The notes: generated by a model from the sequence alone, not told the origin. A DNA stretch of 51,055 bases from an uncultured Dehalococcoidia bacterium (GCA_913047625.1 CAJWUJ010000010.1:1-51055), one strand, 5' to 3'. Counted from the stretch's first letter, positions 1 through 8,117 are shown. A program made the numbers and translations.

Positions 1-371
1 AGATTAGCAACATATCCCATGGTTTTGCCCTGATAGACGACAGGTGAAATAAGAGAAATGTCATTGAGATGAACTCCTCCAAAATAAGGATGGTTGGTCA
101 TTATTCCGTCGCCTTCTTGTATATTGTCCATCCCGTACTGGGTTACTCCGTAGCGAACAGTCTGAACCATAGAGCCAAGATGGTTGGGCTGACCAAATGC
201 CTGAGCAATAGGCCGCAAATTATAATCAAAGAAACTGCAAGAAAAATCGCAACGGGTTTTGATATTGGTTGAGAAGGCACTTCTTTTCAGAGCCGCTGAC
301 ATCTCTTCAGTGGCTTCAGTAAACGCGTTACGGATAACTTCAAAGCGGATAGGATCAATTGTTTTTTTCAT
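1..371 (-). CDS. Hydantoinase B/oxoprolinase family protein, N-terminal part (runs off the left edge)
   Basis: The reverse strand reads about 123 residues starting MKKTIDPIRFEVIRNAF and containing a 'GD-I-TNHPYFGGVHLNDI' stretch. That matches the N-terminal substrate/metal region of HyuB-type ATP-dependent N-methylhydantoinase/5-oxoprolinase subunits. The C-terminal three quarters lie outside the window. The start at 371 is favoured over an in-frame ATG at 389 because a GAGGAG ribosome site sits just upstream of 371. A HyuA partner is not upstream, since that side is the divergent mqnD; it could lie downstream outside the window. It is a shorter match to the two other HyuB-like genes here than those are to each other. 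Family assignment is secure; the substrate is unknown. Confidence 0.85.
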   Translation of the reverse strand, partial: MKKTIDPIRFEVIRNAFTEATEEMSAALKRSAFSTNIKTRCDFSCSFFDYNLRPIAQAFGQPNHLGSMVQTVRYGVTQYGMDNIQEGDGIMTNHPYFGGVHLNDISLISPVVYQGKTMGYVAN

Positions 372-453
372 ACCTTTCTCCTCTTTCATACCTAGAACTA
401 ATGACTACACGGGGCTTGAATCATCCTCGACTAGCATAAAGCCAGCATTCCAC

Positions 454-482
454 ACTATAACAGAACTCAAAGTTGAGACCAA
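454..482 (-). promoter_or_regulatory. Possible promoter for the left-edge HyuB-like gene, with an overlapping dyad
   Basis: On the reverse strand a TATAGT -10 box (454-459) lies 17 bases from a poor -35 (TTGGTC, 477-482). The spacer contains a perfect dyad, CTCAA-AG-TTGAG, at 466-477, where a repressor could sit. The -35 is weak, so this is a suggestion only. The rest of 372-615 holds no gene. Confidence 0.25.
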
Positions 483-552
483 TAATCAATCTCAGGATGG
501 GTAGCTAGCTGATATAGATCAGATGTTGTTATAATTGGAACTGATATACTTT

Positions 553-575
553 GTACGAAATTCTAATATTCGTAC
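553..575. promoter_or_regulatory. Perfect 7-bp inverted repeat upstream of mqnD
   Basis: GTACGAA (553-559) and TTCGTAC (569-575) are exact reverse complements separated by nine bases. They end 26 bases before the mqnD ribosome site. A TATAAT-like box at 530-535 lies upstream, which would place the repeat in the early transcript. It could be a protein operator or an RNA hairpin. The sequence shows the symmetry only; the function is inferred. Confidence 0.35.
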
Positions 576-615
576 GGAATAGATCCTCTCAGTTGCACAA
601 TGGAGGTACTACAAC

Positions 616-1437
616 TTGGAAACGTTTCGCATTGGCCACAGCCCAGATCCTGACGATGCTTTTATGTACTACGCTATCGCACACGACAAAGTTGCTGTGG
701 GTGATAGAAAAGTGGTTCATGTGTTGGAAGAAATCGAGAGTCTGAATAAGAGAGCTCTCACAGAAGAGCTTGAATGCACTGCTATCTCTGCTGCAGCATA
801 TCCATTGCTGGCAGATAAGTATCGGATAATGTCTACAGGAGCCTCTATAGGAAGAAACTACGGCCCTATTATTGTTGCAAACAAAGCCTTTGATCTACAA
901 GGTGCCCGTATTGCAATTCCAGGGCTTCACACGACTGCTTATTTGCTCGCGCAAATATATATTCCGGATTTCATTCCTGTGCCAATGAAGTTTGATGAAG
1001 TTCTACCTGCGGTTAAAGACGGCCAAATTGAAGCTGGGTTAATCATTCATGAAGGCCAAATCACGTATGAAGAAGACAATCTGGTTAACCTAATGGATCT
1101 TGGGGTAAAGTGGTACAACGATACAAATTTGCCACTTCCGTTGGGGCTCGACATGATACGTAGAGACCTAGGTGAATCCTGGGCTCAAACAATGCAAACT
1201 GCACTTAGAGATAGTATTCAGTACGCATTTGACCATGAGGACGATGCCATCAAATATGCCATGAGTTTCGGGCGTGGGATTGACCCAGAAACGTGTAAAA
1301 CTTTCGTTAAAATGTATGTGAACGAGGATACCCTTGATCTAGGCACTGAAGGGATTCAGGCTTTAACTACGTTGTATGAAAAAGCAATAGAGGTAGGAGC
1401 TATCGCAGAAATGCCTCCCTTGGACGTAGTCCAATGA
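616..1437 (+). CDS. mqnD: 1,4-dihydroxy-6-naphthoate synthase MqnD
   Basis: This 273-residue protein makes 1,4-dihydroxy-6-naphthoate from cyclic dehypoxanthinyl futalosine, a late step of the futalosine route to menaquinone. It belongs to the periplasmic-binding-protein-like MqnA/MqnD family. The hallmark 'SPDPDDAFM' follows the start, and the 'GPIIVANK' and 'AIPGLHTTAYLL' segments fit the family. Length is normal. The start is TTG at 616, chosen because GGAGGT at 602-607 is eight bases upstream and the family N-terminus begins there. Its stop overlaps the next ATG by four bases, so it is probably co-translated with the MFS permease. The other mqn genes here are on the opposite strand 4 kb away; no mqnB is visible. 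Confidence 0.93.
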   Translation: METFRIGHSPDPDDAFMYYAIAHDKVAVGDRKVVHVLEEIESLNKRALTEELECTAISAAAYPLLADKYRIMSTGASIGRNYGPIIVANKAFDLQGARIAIPGLHTTAYLLAQIYIPDFIPVPMKFDEVLPAVKDGQIEAGLIIHEGQITYEEDNLVNLMDLGVKWYNDTNLPLPLGLDMIRRDLGESWAQTMQTALRDSIQYAFDHEDDAIKYAMSFGRGIDPETCKTFVKMYVNEDTLDLGTEGIQALTTLYEKAIEVGAIAEMPPLDVVQ

Positions 1438-2711
1438 CCGATCTTCCCAAGAAATCTGATGACCCTGTTCCTTCATTCAAGTACGATCCGCCCGTTGTTT
1501 GGTATAAATACTACGGATGGAAAGTTGTTTTTCTCGGATCGTTTATATTAGCAATCATCAATGGGCCTTTGGTGTCAGGAGGAGGGACATTCTTTGTAGC
1601 TCTAGAAAGACAATATAAATGGAGCAGAACTGTTCTTTCAGGAGCCGTGACACTTAGTAGAGCAGAAGGTGCATTTTTTGGACCTGTCGAAGGCTACCTT
1701 GCTGACAGACTGGGGGCCAGACGAGTCATTCTACTCGGCTTCACAATACTGGCATTAGGCTGGTTGTGGTTCAGCCAAACTAACAGCGTCTTCATATTGT
1801 ACGGAGCATATATCGTTATGGCATTTGGATCAGGAATCACTGGGTGGGTGCCAATGATGCAGGTAGTCAATAATTGGTTTTCCAGAAGAAGAGGTATTGC
1901 CATGGCTATCACCCTCAGCGGCTTCAGTGTGGGTGGACTTCTAGTCCCTCTCGTTGCTTGGGGAATCGACAATATCGGATGGAGCAATACAGCGCTAGTC
2001 ATGGCAGCTACAATTGCCATCCTTGCTCTGCCATCATCTTTGGCTATGCGAAACAGACCCCAAGATTACGGTCAATTTACTGCTGATGAATTCGCCCCTC
2101 AGAAAACTGGTCAATATATAGATCCTGATGCAGGTTTAACTGCTAAGCAGGCTATGAAGACTTCCTCGTTCTGGATTATCAGTGCCTGCCATGCCATAGC
2201 ATCTATGGGATGGATGATAGTGACTGTACATATTGTTCCTCTTCTCACCGACAAGGGCATATCGTTACAAATGGCAAGCTTAGTGGTGGGCGTCTTTACG
2301 ACGGTAGGCATGATAGCCCAACTCGTCGGTGGGTTTCTAGCTGACAGAATGTCCCATCGATTAGGCATATTACTCTTTTGTATATCACAGGCCTTTTCTA
2401 TGTTGATTATTGCTTATGCCGAGGGTACATTTTCTATCCTGATTTTTTCAGTGCTTTTTGGCATTGGCTACGGAGGCAGATCCACCTTTCTCTCAGCCAT
2501 CAGAGGAGACTATTTCGGAAGAAAAGCTTTCGGCACAATTATTGGTATTTCACTGGTACCCATGACTATATGTATGGTTCTGGGCCCATTAATTATCGGT
2601 AACGTATTCGATAGGACAGGGGACTATACCTCTTCATTCATAGTGACAGGAATCCTTACTGCACTTGGAGGTATTTCGATCATACTAGCTAAACGACCGC
2701 AGACAGCATAG
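1434..2711 (+). CDS. MFS transporter (monocarboxylate / oxalate-formate antiporter-like)
   Basis: This is a 425-residue integral membrane permease. After a hydrophilic N-terminus of about 28 residues, alternating hydrophobic segments fit 12 transmembrane helices with a central cytoplasmic loop around residues 200-240. The 'GYLADRLGARRVIL' loop between helices 2 and 3 is the MFS motif A, and a related 'GFLADRMSHRLG' occurs in the second half. The N-terminal 'YYGWKVV' and 'WFSRRRGIAMAIT' segments are typical of bacterial MCT/OFA-type permeases that carry small carboxylates. It starts inside the stop of mqnD (ATGA overlap), so the two are likely one transcript, though no functional tie to menaquinone is obvious. 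The substrate cannot be read from sequence. Confidence 0.9.
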   Translation: MTDLPKKSDDPVPSFKYDPPVVWYKYYGWKVVFLGSFILAIINGPLVSGGGTFFVALERQYKWSRTVLSGAVTLSRAEGAFFGPVEGYLADRLGARRVILLGFTILALGWLWFSQTNSVFILYGAYIVMAFGSGITGWVPMMQVVNNWFSRRRGIAMAITLSGFSVGGLLVPLVAWGIDNIGWSNTALVMAATIAILALPSSLAMRNRPQDYGQFTADEFAPQKTGQYIDPDAGLTAKQAMKTSSFWIISACHAIASMGWMIVTVHIVPLLTDKGISLQMASLVVGVFTTVGMIAQLVGGFLADRMSHRLGILLFCISQAFSMLIIAYAEGTFSILIFSVLFGIGYGGRSTFLSAIRGDYFGRKAFGTIIGISLVPMTICMVLGPLIIGNVFDRTGDYTSSFIVTGILTALGGISIILAKRPQTA

Positions 2712-2728
2712 CTATTCCACAGTTTTCA

Positions 2729-2756
2729 TTGACACATACTAAATCCGTGATATTCT
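2729..2756 (+). promoter_or_regulatory. Sigma-70-like promoter for the amidohydrolase gene
   Basis: A perfect TTGACA (2729-2734) and a TATTCT -10 box (2751-2756) are separated by 16 bases. Transcription would begin near 2763, about 57 bases before the ATG at 2820. This suggests the amidohydrolase has its own promoter, separate from mqnD-MFS. Confidence 0.5.
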
Positions 2757-2819
2757 ACCTCTGCAACTCGACCAACCACTCAGGTCTCAGCTTAATTTAC
2801 TAGGAGGAAACAAACCACC

Positions 2820-3956
2820 ATGGCAAAACAAGGTTATAAAATCATGGATAGTGATTTACACGTCCAAGAACCCGCAGATATTTACGAACGCTACCTTGAA
2901 GAACCCTTCAAATCAAAGGCCCCCCGAAAAGAGCGTGCCCATGCCTCAGGAGTAGAGAAATGGGTCGCTGGAGAACATTATCTTCCTTACTGGGCAGAAG
3001 ATCCGGAGGTTGCGGCAGCCAACACATTTTTGATGAATAAAAAAGAGAAAACTCCTTTCCAAGCAAAGGCGTTTGAAAATAATTTCAATGCTGAGACCAC
3101 CTGCGAAGCAATGGATCTAGAAGGCGTAGATATTGCTATCCTTTACAGAAGCATGGGAGGAATGCTTGCTCAGGCCTTCGATGTTCTTGAGCCCGAATTC
3201 TTAACTGCACTTTGTAGAGCTTACAATAACTGGATGAAGGATTACTGTGATTATAACCCTGATCGGCTGAAAGGCGTTGCGATGGTTTCAATAGCAGATG
3301 TTGATGGCGCTGTAGAAGAAGTAAAACGAGCTGCTCAGGATTTAGGTTTCTGGGGAGTCTCTATTCATCCTGAGCCAATCTTTGGAAGAATTCTTTACTC
3401 GAAAGAAGTAGAACCTTTCTGGGAAGAATGTGCAAAGCAAAATATTGCGGTAGGCATCCACGGCACAGGCACAGCATTAACACGGGATGATCTGGGAAGG
3501 AAATTCTTGGAGCATCCTGCAGGGAGAATTGTATCTCGTTCCGTCAGCTTCCCTGTACAGCTTATGTCTTCACTAGCTGGTGTAATCGCAAGTGGAATAA
3601 TTGAGCGTAACCCCAATCTTCGTATAGCTTTCCTGGAAGGAAATGCCGGCTGGTTGCCGTGGTTTCTATACAGGTTAGATGAGCTCTACCACAAGCATGG
3701 TTATCCTCGTCTTGAAAAAGATCCAACTGATTACTTCCTATCAAACTGCTTCATTGGAACAGACGTAGATGAATTCGGTGTTGCAGATGTAATCAACAGA
3801 TTAGGAGACGATAATATAGTAATTTCAACGGACTATCCGCATTTTGACAGTGCTTTTCCCAATGCTATGGATGAATTTCTTGAGCTGGAGATATCTGATG
3901 AGAATAAGAGAAAGATACTTTGGGATAACTGTGCTCGCTACTATGGCCAAGCATAG
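2820..3956 (+). CDS. Amidohydrolase family 2 metal-dependent hydrolase/decarboxylase
   Basis: This is a 378-residue protein of the amidohydrolase_2 (ACMSD-like TIM-barrel) superfamily. Putative metal or active-site residues visible are D12 and H14 in 'MDSDLHV', H183 in 'SIHPEP', H214 in 'GIHGTG', and D338/H341 in 'STDYPHFD'. Members hydrolyse or decarboxylate aromatic and heterocyclic carboxylates, are cytoplasmic, and bind Zn or a similar metal. The start is supported by TAGGAGG about 10 bases upstream and by the family N-terminus. Two small genes of unknown function follow on the same strand (44 and 99 bases between genes), suggesting a small catabolic unit. The specific substrate is not determinable. 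Confidence 0.88.
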   Translation: MAKQGYKIMDSDLHVQEPADIYERYLEEPFKSKAPRKERAHASGVEKWVAGEHYLPYWAEDPEVAAANTFLMNKKEKTPFQAKAFENNFNAETTCEAMDLEGVDIAILYRSMGGMLAQAFDVLEPEFLTALCRAYNNWMKDYCDYNPDRLKGVAMVSIADVDGAVEEVKRAAQDLGFWGVSIHPEPIFGRILYSKEVEPFWEECAKQNIAVGIHGTGTALTRDDLGRKFLEHPAGRIVSRSVSFPVQLMSSLAGVIASGIIERNPNLRIAFLEGNAGWLPWFLYRLDELYHKHGYPRLEKDPTDYFLSNCFIGTDVDEFGVADVINRLGDDNIVISTDYPHFDSAFPNAMDEFLELEISDENKRKILWDNCARYYGQA

Positions 3957-4000
3957 GAACAGTTCATAACTTTTTAGCATTACAGAGAAAGGATCGAAAT

Positions 4001-4297
4001 ATGGAAAAAGAAAACCTCGTATTGGCAAAATTTAAATCTGGAGATGGTATCTTCGAAAAATTCATGGGATGGATGCAATCAGATGAAGGAATGGGCGTAC
4101 GAAAAAGTATGGCTTATCCTGAAAAGACAGTTCCCGCAATAGCACCAGACAAAAGTTATATTATGTTTAAAATCTCCGTGCATAACGAAGAAGCTTTGAA
4201 AGAAATGGCTTCAGGTAAGAACGCGATAGCAAAACCCATTTTCGATGAATGTATTGAAAGCATTCAAGTGTGGGAATGCAATCCAGTGGAACTATAA
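4001..4297 (+). CDS. Small conserved-looking protein of unknown function
   Basis: This is a 98-residue soluble protein with no signal peptide or membrane segment. I do not recognise the family. The predicted pattern (beta strand near residues 6-12, helix with 'FEKFMGWMQ', strand 'YIMFKISVHN', helix 'EEALKEMAS', then strand 'SIQVWECNP') resembles a single ferredoxin-like or dimeric alpha-beta-barrel fold. Such proteins often accompany catabolic enzymes. That fold is an inference from pattern only. AAAGG lies about eight bases before the ATG. It follows the amidohydrolase by 44 bases and is probably co-transcribed with it. Confidence 0.7.
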   Translation: MEKENLVLAKFKSGDGIFEKFMGWMQSDEGMGVRKSMAYPEKTVPAIAPDKSYIMFKISVHNEEALKEMASGKNAIAKPIFDECIESIQVWECNPVEL

Positions 4298-4312
4298 TTT
4301 CAGTTATCTCTG

Positions 4313-4367
4313 CCTAGTTTCTAGGATAGCGCGGTTTGGGGCACTGGGTAATAGAATCCCCCCCTAG
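4313..4367 (+). other. Mutually exclusive hairpins in the 4298-4396 intergenic region
   Basis: CCTAG-TTT-CTAGG (4313-4325) is a perfect short hairpin. The same CTAGG (4321-4325) can instead pair with CCTAG at 4363-4367. That longer fold would also bring GGGG (4338-4341) against the C-run at 4358-4364. Two alternative folds just ahead of a start codon at 4397 resemble an attenuation or translational switch. No T-run follows, so a simple terminator is unlikely. No known riboswitch class is recognised. Confidence 0.3.
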
Positions 4368-4396
4368 ATTGTTATAACAGCAGATAGGAGAATCTA

Positions 4397-4984
4397 ATGT
4401 CAGGTACTGTAGAAGACTACAAAGTATGGGTAACAGGAGAGAATTCCTTTATTCGATTGGCACTTTCAGATCAAGCAGAATTTTCTACCATTGCTAGTCA
4501 CTGGAGGGTTCTTTACTCTCCGTTTGGTCCGGGACACGCGCTCTTCTTACACAGTGAATTAATTGGTAACGAAATATTAGCCTATTCAGACAACATCGCT
4601 CTTGCGAGATGGCTGCAAGCAAGCATAGAAGCTATTATTAATCCTGATTTTTCACAGTACAGCGGACCGATTATAGAGGCTGAATTCGAACGAAACGGTG
4701 ATATAAGATCTTATATAACTGAAAGAGTCTACTCTGCGGAAAATGATTTAACGCTAACATGGTACGATTTCTTAGAGCCTATCTCGGTTCACGCTTCTCC
4801 TGGTAGCCAAGGCAGAAAACTTGGGGTAACTACCATACTAATACCCGCTTTAAAGGCACAATTGTCTATGGATGATGACTTTGCTGAGGGAACGCCCCGA
4901 TCACAACCAAGGGAAAATAAACCCTCGTCTAGTGCCTGCATTGCTTGGTCCGAGACCTGGTTAGGGCCTGAAGAGTCTTCCTAA
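4397..4984 (+). CDS. Hypothetical protein
   Basis: This is a 195-residue soluble protein whose family I do not recognise. TAGGAG lies seven bases before the ATG. The first 150 residues look compact and mixed alpha/beta, with 'LYSPFGPGHALFLHSE' and 'LTWYDFLEPISVHASPGS' standing out as possibly conserved. Residues about 150-185 are polar and Pro/Ser-rich, probably a linker, and the protein ends in a 'CIAWSETWLGPEES' tail. No catalytic motif, signal peptide or membrane helix is evident. Its position after the amidohydrolase and the 98-residue protein suggests an accessory role in the same pathway, but nothing in the sequence proves this. Confidence 0.65.
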   Translation: MSGTVEDYKVWVTGENSFIRLALSDQAEFSTIASHWRVLYSPFGPGHALFLHSELIGNEILAYSDNIALARWLQASIEAIINPDFSQYSGPIIEAEFERNGDIRSYITERVYSAENDLTLTWYDFLEPISVHASPGSQGRKLGVTTILIPALKAQLSMDDDFAEGTPRSQPRENKPSSSACIAWSETWLGPEESS

Positions 4985-5016
4985 ATCCCTCTATCACAGG
5001 ACGTGTTAATAAACCG

Positions 5017-5037
5017 TATTAGTTGTAGTAACTAATA
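5017..5037. terminator. Weak inverted repeat at the convergent end of mqnC
   Basis: TATTAGTT (5017-5024) and AACTAATA (5030-5037) form an 8-bp perfect stem with a five-base loop that spans the mqnC stop codon. It lies where two convergent genes end. The stem is AT-rich and has no clear U-tract on either strand, so termination is uncertain. Confidence 0.25.
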
Positions 5038-6131
5038 TGTTCGTACTCTGTTGTTCTCTGAACAGGAATGAATCCAGCCTCTCTTATCATGCGAAGCACT
5101 TCTTCTTTTGTAGTACGATTGTAAAATCCTGCTTCCTGCATCACATTTTCGTCAAATAGGGTTCCGCCAAAATCGTCCGCTCCAAAATGTAACGCTATCT
5201 GACCTGTCTTTTTCCCTTCGGAAAACCAAGATGCTTGAACATGCTGGATGTTATCAAGATAAATTCTTGATAACGCTATCATACGAAGATACTTGTTGGG
5301 ACCTGATTCTACTTTAACTTTATTAGCCAGTGGGGTATTTTCTCGTTTGTAACTCCATGGAATAAAAGCAGTGAATCCTTCTTTTCCGGCAGCTAACGCC
5401 TCGTCTTGCAACGATCTTACATGTTCTAAGTGTTCAATAATATCTTCGTCCGTTTCCAAATGACCGTACATTAGAGTAGCTGTAGTCCGGTAATCTAATA
5501 GATGTGCCTGACGATGTACCTCAAGCCAGTCGTTGACTTTGCCCTTAGGGGATAACCTGCTAATCTGATGTTTCACTCTGTCCGATAGTACTTCCGCACC
5601 TCCACCCGGTAAGGTAGTCTGTCCTGCCTTTTTTAATCTAAATAACACTTCATGCACCGAAGCCTCGGTAACTTCCGCCATCTTATTAATCTCCGGGGCT
5701 GAAAAAAAGTGAGGTGTCAAACCAGGAAACGTTTTTCGAGTACGTCGAACCAAATCTTCATAATATTCCATCGGCAATGCAGAATTAAGGCCACCTTGTA
5801 TGAGCACAGTGGTAACCCCTTGCTCCACTGCTTTACCTATTTGGGTAAGCATTTGATCTACTGAATAAGTATATTTATCTGTATCTTTTTCAGTTCGATA
5901 GAAGGCACAAAATGTACAGTATGCATCACAGACATTTGTGTAATTCAAATTCGTATCTACTACAAATGTCACTGATTGTTGGGGATTTTTCAAGAGGCGC
6001 ACTTTCTGAGCGACGGATCCGATATCAAGCAATGGGGCGTTCTTCAGTAATTGCAATCCTTCACCGCCATCTAATCTTTCTCCTTGAAGAGCCTTCGTGT
6101 AAATGGTATTTAACGCAGTGGACACAGTCAC
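5019..6131 (-). CDS. mqnC: Cyclic dehypoxanthinyl futalosine synthase MqnC (radical SAM)
   Basis: This 370-residue radical-SAM enzyme cyclises dehypoxanthinyl futalosine in the futalosine menaquinone pathway. The [4Fe-4S]-SAM ligands are C68, C72 and C75 in 'CDAYCTFCAF', the MqnC/MqnE/CofH-type signature. 'LPGGGAEVLS' and 'SWFSEGKKTGQIALHFGADDFGG' are further family hallmarks. Length is normal for MqnC. The start ATG overlaps the end of mqnA by four bases, indicating translational coupling in the mqnE-mqnA-mqnC operon. It is distinguished from MqnE by the short N-terminus ahead of the cysteine motif and by the 'SWFSEGKK' region. Confidence 0.95.
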   Translation of the reverse strand: MTVSTALNTIYTKALQGERLDGGEGLQLLKNAPLLDIGSVAQKVRLLKNPQQSVTFVVDTNLNYTNVCDAYCTFCAFYRTEKDTDKYTYSVDQMLTQIGKAVEQGVTTVLIQGGLNSALPMEYYEDLVRRTRKTFPGLTPHFFSAPEINKMAEVTEASVHEVLFRLKKAGQTTLPGGGAEVLSDRVKHQISRLSPKGKVNDWLEVHRQAHLLDYRTTATLMYGHLETDEDIIEHLEHVRSLQDEALAAGKEGFTAFIPWSYKRENTPLANKVKVESGPNKYLRMIALSRIYLDNIQHVQASWFSEGKKTGQIALHFGADDFGGTLFDENVMQEAGFYNRTTKEEVLRMIREAGFIPVQRTTEYEHISYYN

Positions 6132-6904
6132 TTAACGAGTTCCTCCTTAATTTCAAGCGTTTGATATGCCTGTTGAAAGGCATGAACAGCAGTCCAGTCT
6201 TCAGGTTCTAACAAATATCTGAACCGGCCGAGGTATTGAACCACATCATCTGCAGACATTGTGTCTGATGCAGCCTCATTCTTTATACTTTCAAATTGTT
6301 CGCCTATATTCATCTTAAGTGACTTCTCTAACTTTTCTGCTAACTTTGCCTTGTAAAGTGTATCAACATCACGCCTAACCATCCAGAGAGCAAATACAAA
6401 AGGCAAATTCTTCCATTGCAACCACTCCCATGCTAAATCAAAATAGTAGGGAAACGCCATCCCTGCCTCAGGCTTTTGCAAAGCCTGATCACCTATTAGC
6501 AAGAACGCGTCACACGTATCAACTGTATCCAAGGCACTATACTCAAGTGGTACAACCTTCTCTTTCTTCTCTAATAATATTCTCAGCAGATTCACTGACG
6601 TAGCTGTTTCCGCAGTAATTCCAATCACTTTGCCGTGCAACTCTGCCATCGGAACTCTTGAATAAAGCGCTACACTCCCAACCCTTCCCTTGATACTAAG
6701 ACCCATTCCTCCAACAGGTTCAAACTCATCCCAGAGCTTCAGACAATCCACAAGAGATAATAAACCAGCATCAAGTTGTCCTTCTCTAGCACATTCACCC
6801 ATAACCCGCGGCACTAAAGACACAAGTTCAAATTCAGGACAACTTAGGTCACTATAAAAAGGGATGGAATTCAAGTAGGGGATCTGTCCAACCCTAATTG
6901 TCAT
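6128..6904 (-). CDS. mqnA: Chorismate dehydratase MqnA
   Basis: This 258-residue protein dehydrates chorismate to 3-enolpyruvoyl-benzoate, the committed step of the futalosine pathway. The N-terminus 'IRVGQIPYLNSIPFYSDL' is diagnostic for MqnA. The fold is the periplasmic-binding-protein-like MqnA/MqnD type, but there is no signal peptide and it acts in the cytoplasm. The gene overlaps mqnE by 11 bases and mqnC by four, so it sits in the middle of a tightly coupled operon. Homology to MqnD explains the shared fold, but the two are clearly separated by their N-terminal motifs. Confidence 0.94.
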   Translation of the reverse strand: MTIRVGQIPYLNSIPFYSDLSCPEFELVSLVPRVMGECAREGQLDAGLLSLVDCLKLWDEFEPVGGMGLSIKGRVGSVALYSRVPMAELHGKVIGITAETATSVNLLRILLEKKEKVVPLEYSALDTVDTCDAFLLIGDQALQKPEAGMAFPYYFDLAWEWLQWKNLPFVFALWMVRRDVDTLYKAKLAEKLEKSLKMNIGEQFESIKNEAASDTMSADDVVQYLGRFRYLLEPEDWTAVHAFQQAYQTLEIKEELVK

Positions 6905-7991
6905 AAATCTTTATCTCCTGATATAAGGCGTCGCGTTCTACTGGGATTTTGCCTGCTTCTCTAATTAATCCCAATAAGCGTTCCCGTGCTAATCCTACAG
7001 GACTGCTTGCTTTTGCTGCATGAGCTATCTTTTCCTCGCCTATGGTTCCATCCAAATCACTAGCACCGAAATTCAAAGCTATGGACGCTGTATTTTCACC
7101 CATCATGACCCAATACGCCTTAATATGCGGGATATTATCAAGCATAAGCCTAGCTGTGGCTAAAGTTTTCAAATCTTCCATTGGTGAAGCCTGATGTTCA
7201 ACCAAATTAGTTTCTCCTACTTGATATTCAAGAGGAATGAACGAGAAAAAGCCTCCGGTTTCGTTTTGCAACTTGCGAATTTCCATCATGTGCCGGATGC
7301 GTTCCTCGTATGTCTCGATATGCCCAAATAACATAGTGGCATTTGATCGTATACCCATCCGATGAGCTATTCTGTGAATTTCAAGCCATTTATCGGCTCC
7401 TATTTTCCCAGGAAACAATAGCTTGCGGACACGTTCTGAAAACACTTCAGCTCCACCACCAGGCATTGCATCTAAGCCAGCATCTCTCATGGTTGCAAGA
7501 ACCTCTTCATATGATAGCCTGAAGCGCTTCGAAAAATAATCGATTTCAGCTGCTGTCCAAGCCTTTATGTTTATTTCCGGATGTTCTTGGCGAATGGTAC
7601 TGATAATACTTACATATGTTTCAAAGGGCCAGTCAGGATGATGACCACCAACAATATGGACTTCATGCAGTTCAGGAGTAATTTTTGATAGTATTTCCTC
7701 CATTGTCATCTCATAAGCCCCATCCTGTCCTTTCTTCTTGGCGAAGTCGCAAAACTTGCAGGATAAAACACATAAGTTAGTCGGGTTTATCTGTCTATTG
7801 AAAACAAAGTAGACCTTTTGATCCCATAGTTCTGTTTTTACGTAGTTCGCCATAGCACCGAGGCCAGTAATGTCCTTGGTGCGCAAACAGGCCATTCCAT
7901 CTTCAAATGAAAGTTCCTCATGTCGAAGGATTTTTTGCCAGATTTGATCCAAGGCAGGATCACTAAGGATCATTTGTTCTTTAAGATTCAT
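6894..7991 (-). CDS. mqnE: Aminofutalosine synthase MqnE (radical SAM)
   Basis: This 365-residue radical-SAM enzyme joins 3-enolpyruvoyl-benzoate to the adenosyl moiety of SAM to form 6-amino-6-deoxyfutalosine. The cluster ligands are C74, C78 and C81 in 'CVLSCKFCDFAKK'. 'VGGHHPDWPFE', 'MPGGGAEVFS' and 'ALNFGASDLDGT' are family features. It is the first gene of mqnE-mqnA-mqnC. A near-consensus promoter lies at 8083-8111, giving a leader of roughly 85 bases that contains a 10-bp palindrome (GCCAATTGGC, 8049-8058). The ribosome site is weak. Use of MqnE implies an aminofutalosine deaminase or nucleosidase branch encoded elsewhere. Confidence 0.95.
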   Translation of the reverse strand: MNLKEQMILSDPALDQIWQKILRHEELSFEDGMACLRTKDITGLGAMANYVKTELWDQKVYFVFNRQINPTNLCVLSCKFCDFAKKKGQDGAYEMTMEEILSKITPELHEVHIVGGHHPDWPFETYVSIISTIRQEHPEINIKAWTAAEIDYFSKRFRLSYEEVLATMRDAGLDAMPGGGAEVFSERVRKLLFPGKIGADKWLEIHRIAHRMGIRSNATMLFGHIETYEERIRHMMEIRKLQNETGGFFSFIPLEYQVGETNLVEHQASPMEDLKTLATARLMLDNIPHIKAYWVMMGENTASIALNFGASDLDGTIGEEKIAHAAKASSPVGLARERLLGLIREAGKIPVERDALYQEIKIYDN

Positions 7992-8082
7992 ACAGTTTCA
8001 GTCCAATTACTCAAAATCTAAATAAAAAGTTCGTTAAAACCAGTCAAAGCCAATTGGCGCATCCCAGTTTTAAGCGAAGCTC

Positions 8083-8111
8083 AGTATAGGATGTTGGGGA
8101 ACTGAGGTCAA
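8083..8111 (-). promoter_or_regulatory. Near-consensus sigma-70 promoter of the mqnEAC operon
   Basis: On the reverse strand TTGACC (8106-8111) and TATACT (8083-8088) match the -35 and -10 consensus at five of six positions each, with a 17-base spacer. It lies just after the formate dehydrogenase stop codon (8118). The menaquinone operon can therefore be transcribed independently of the upstream Mo/W block. Confidence 0.65.
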
Positions 8112-8117
8112 CAAGCA

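Noticed and set aside
8049-8058. GCCAATTGGC palindrome in the mqnE leader and a similar CCAAT-G-ATTGG dyad at 42803-42813 before glcD
   Set aside because: The two are short, differ in spacing, and short palindromes of this kind arise by chance. Not enough to propose a shared regulator.
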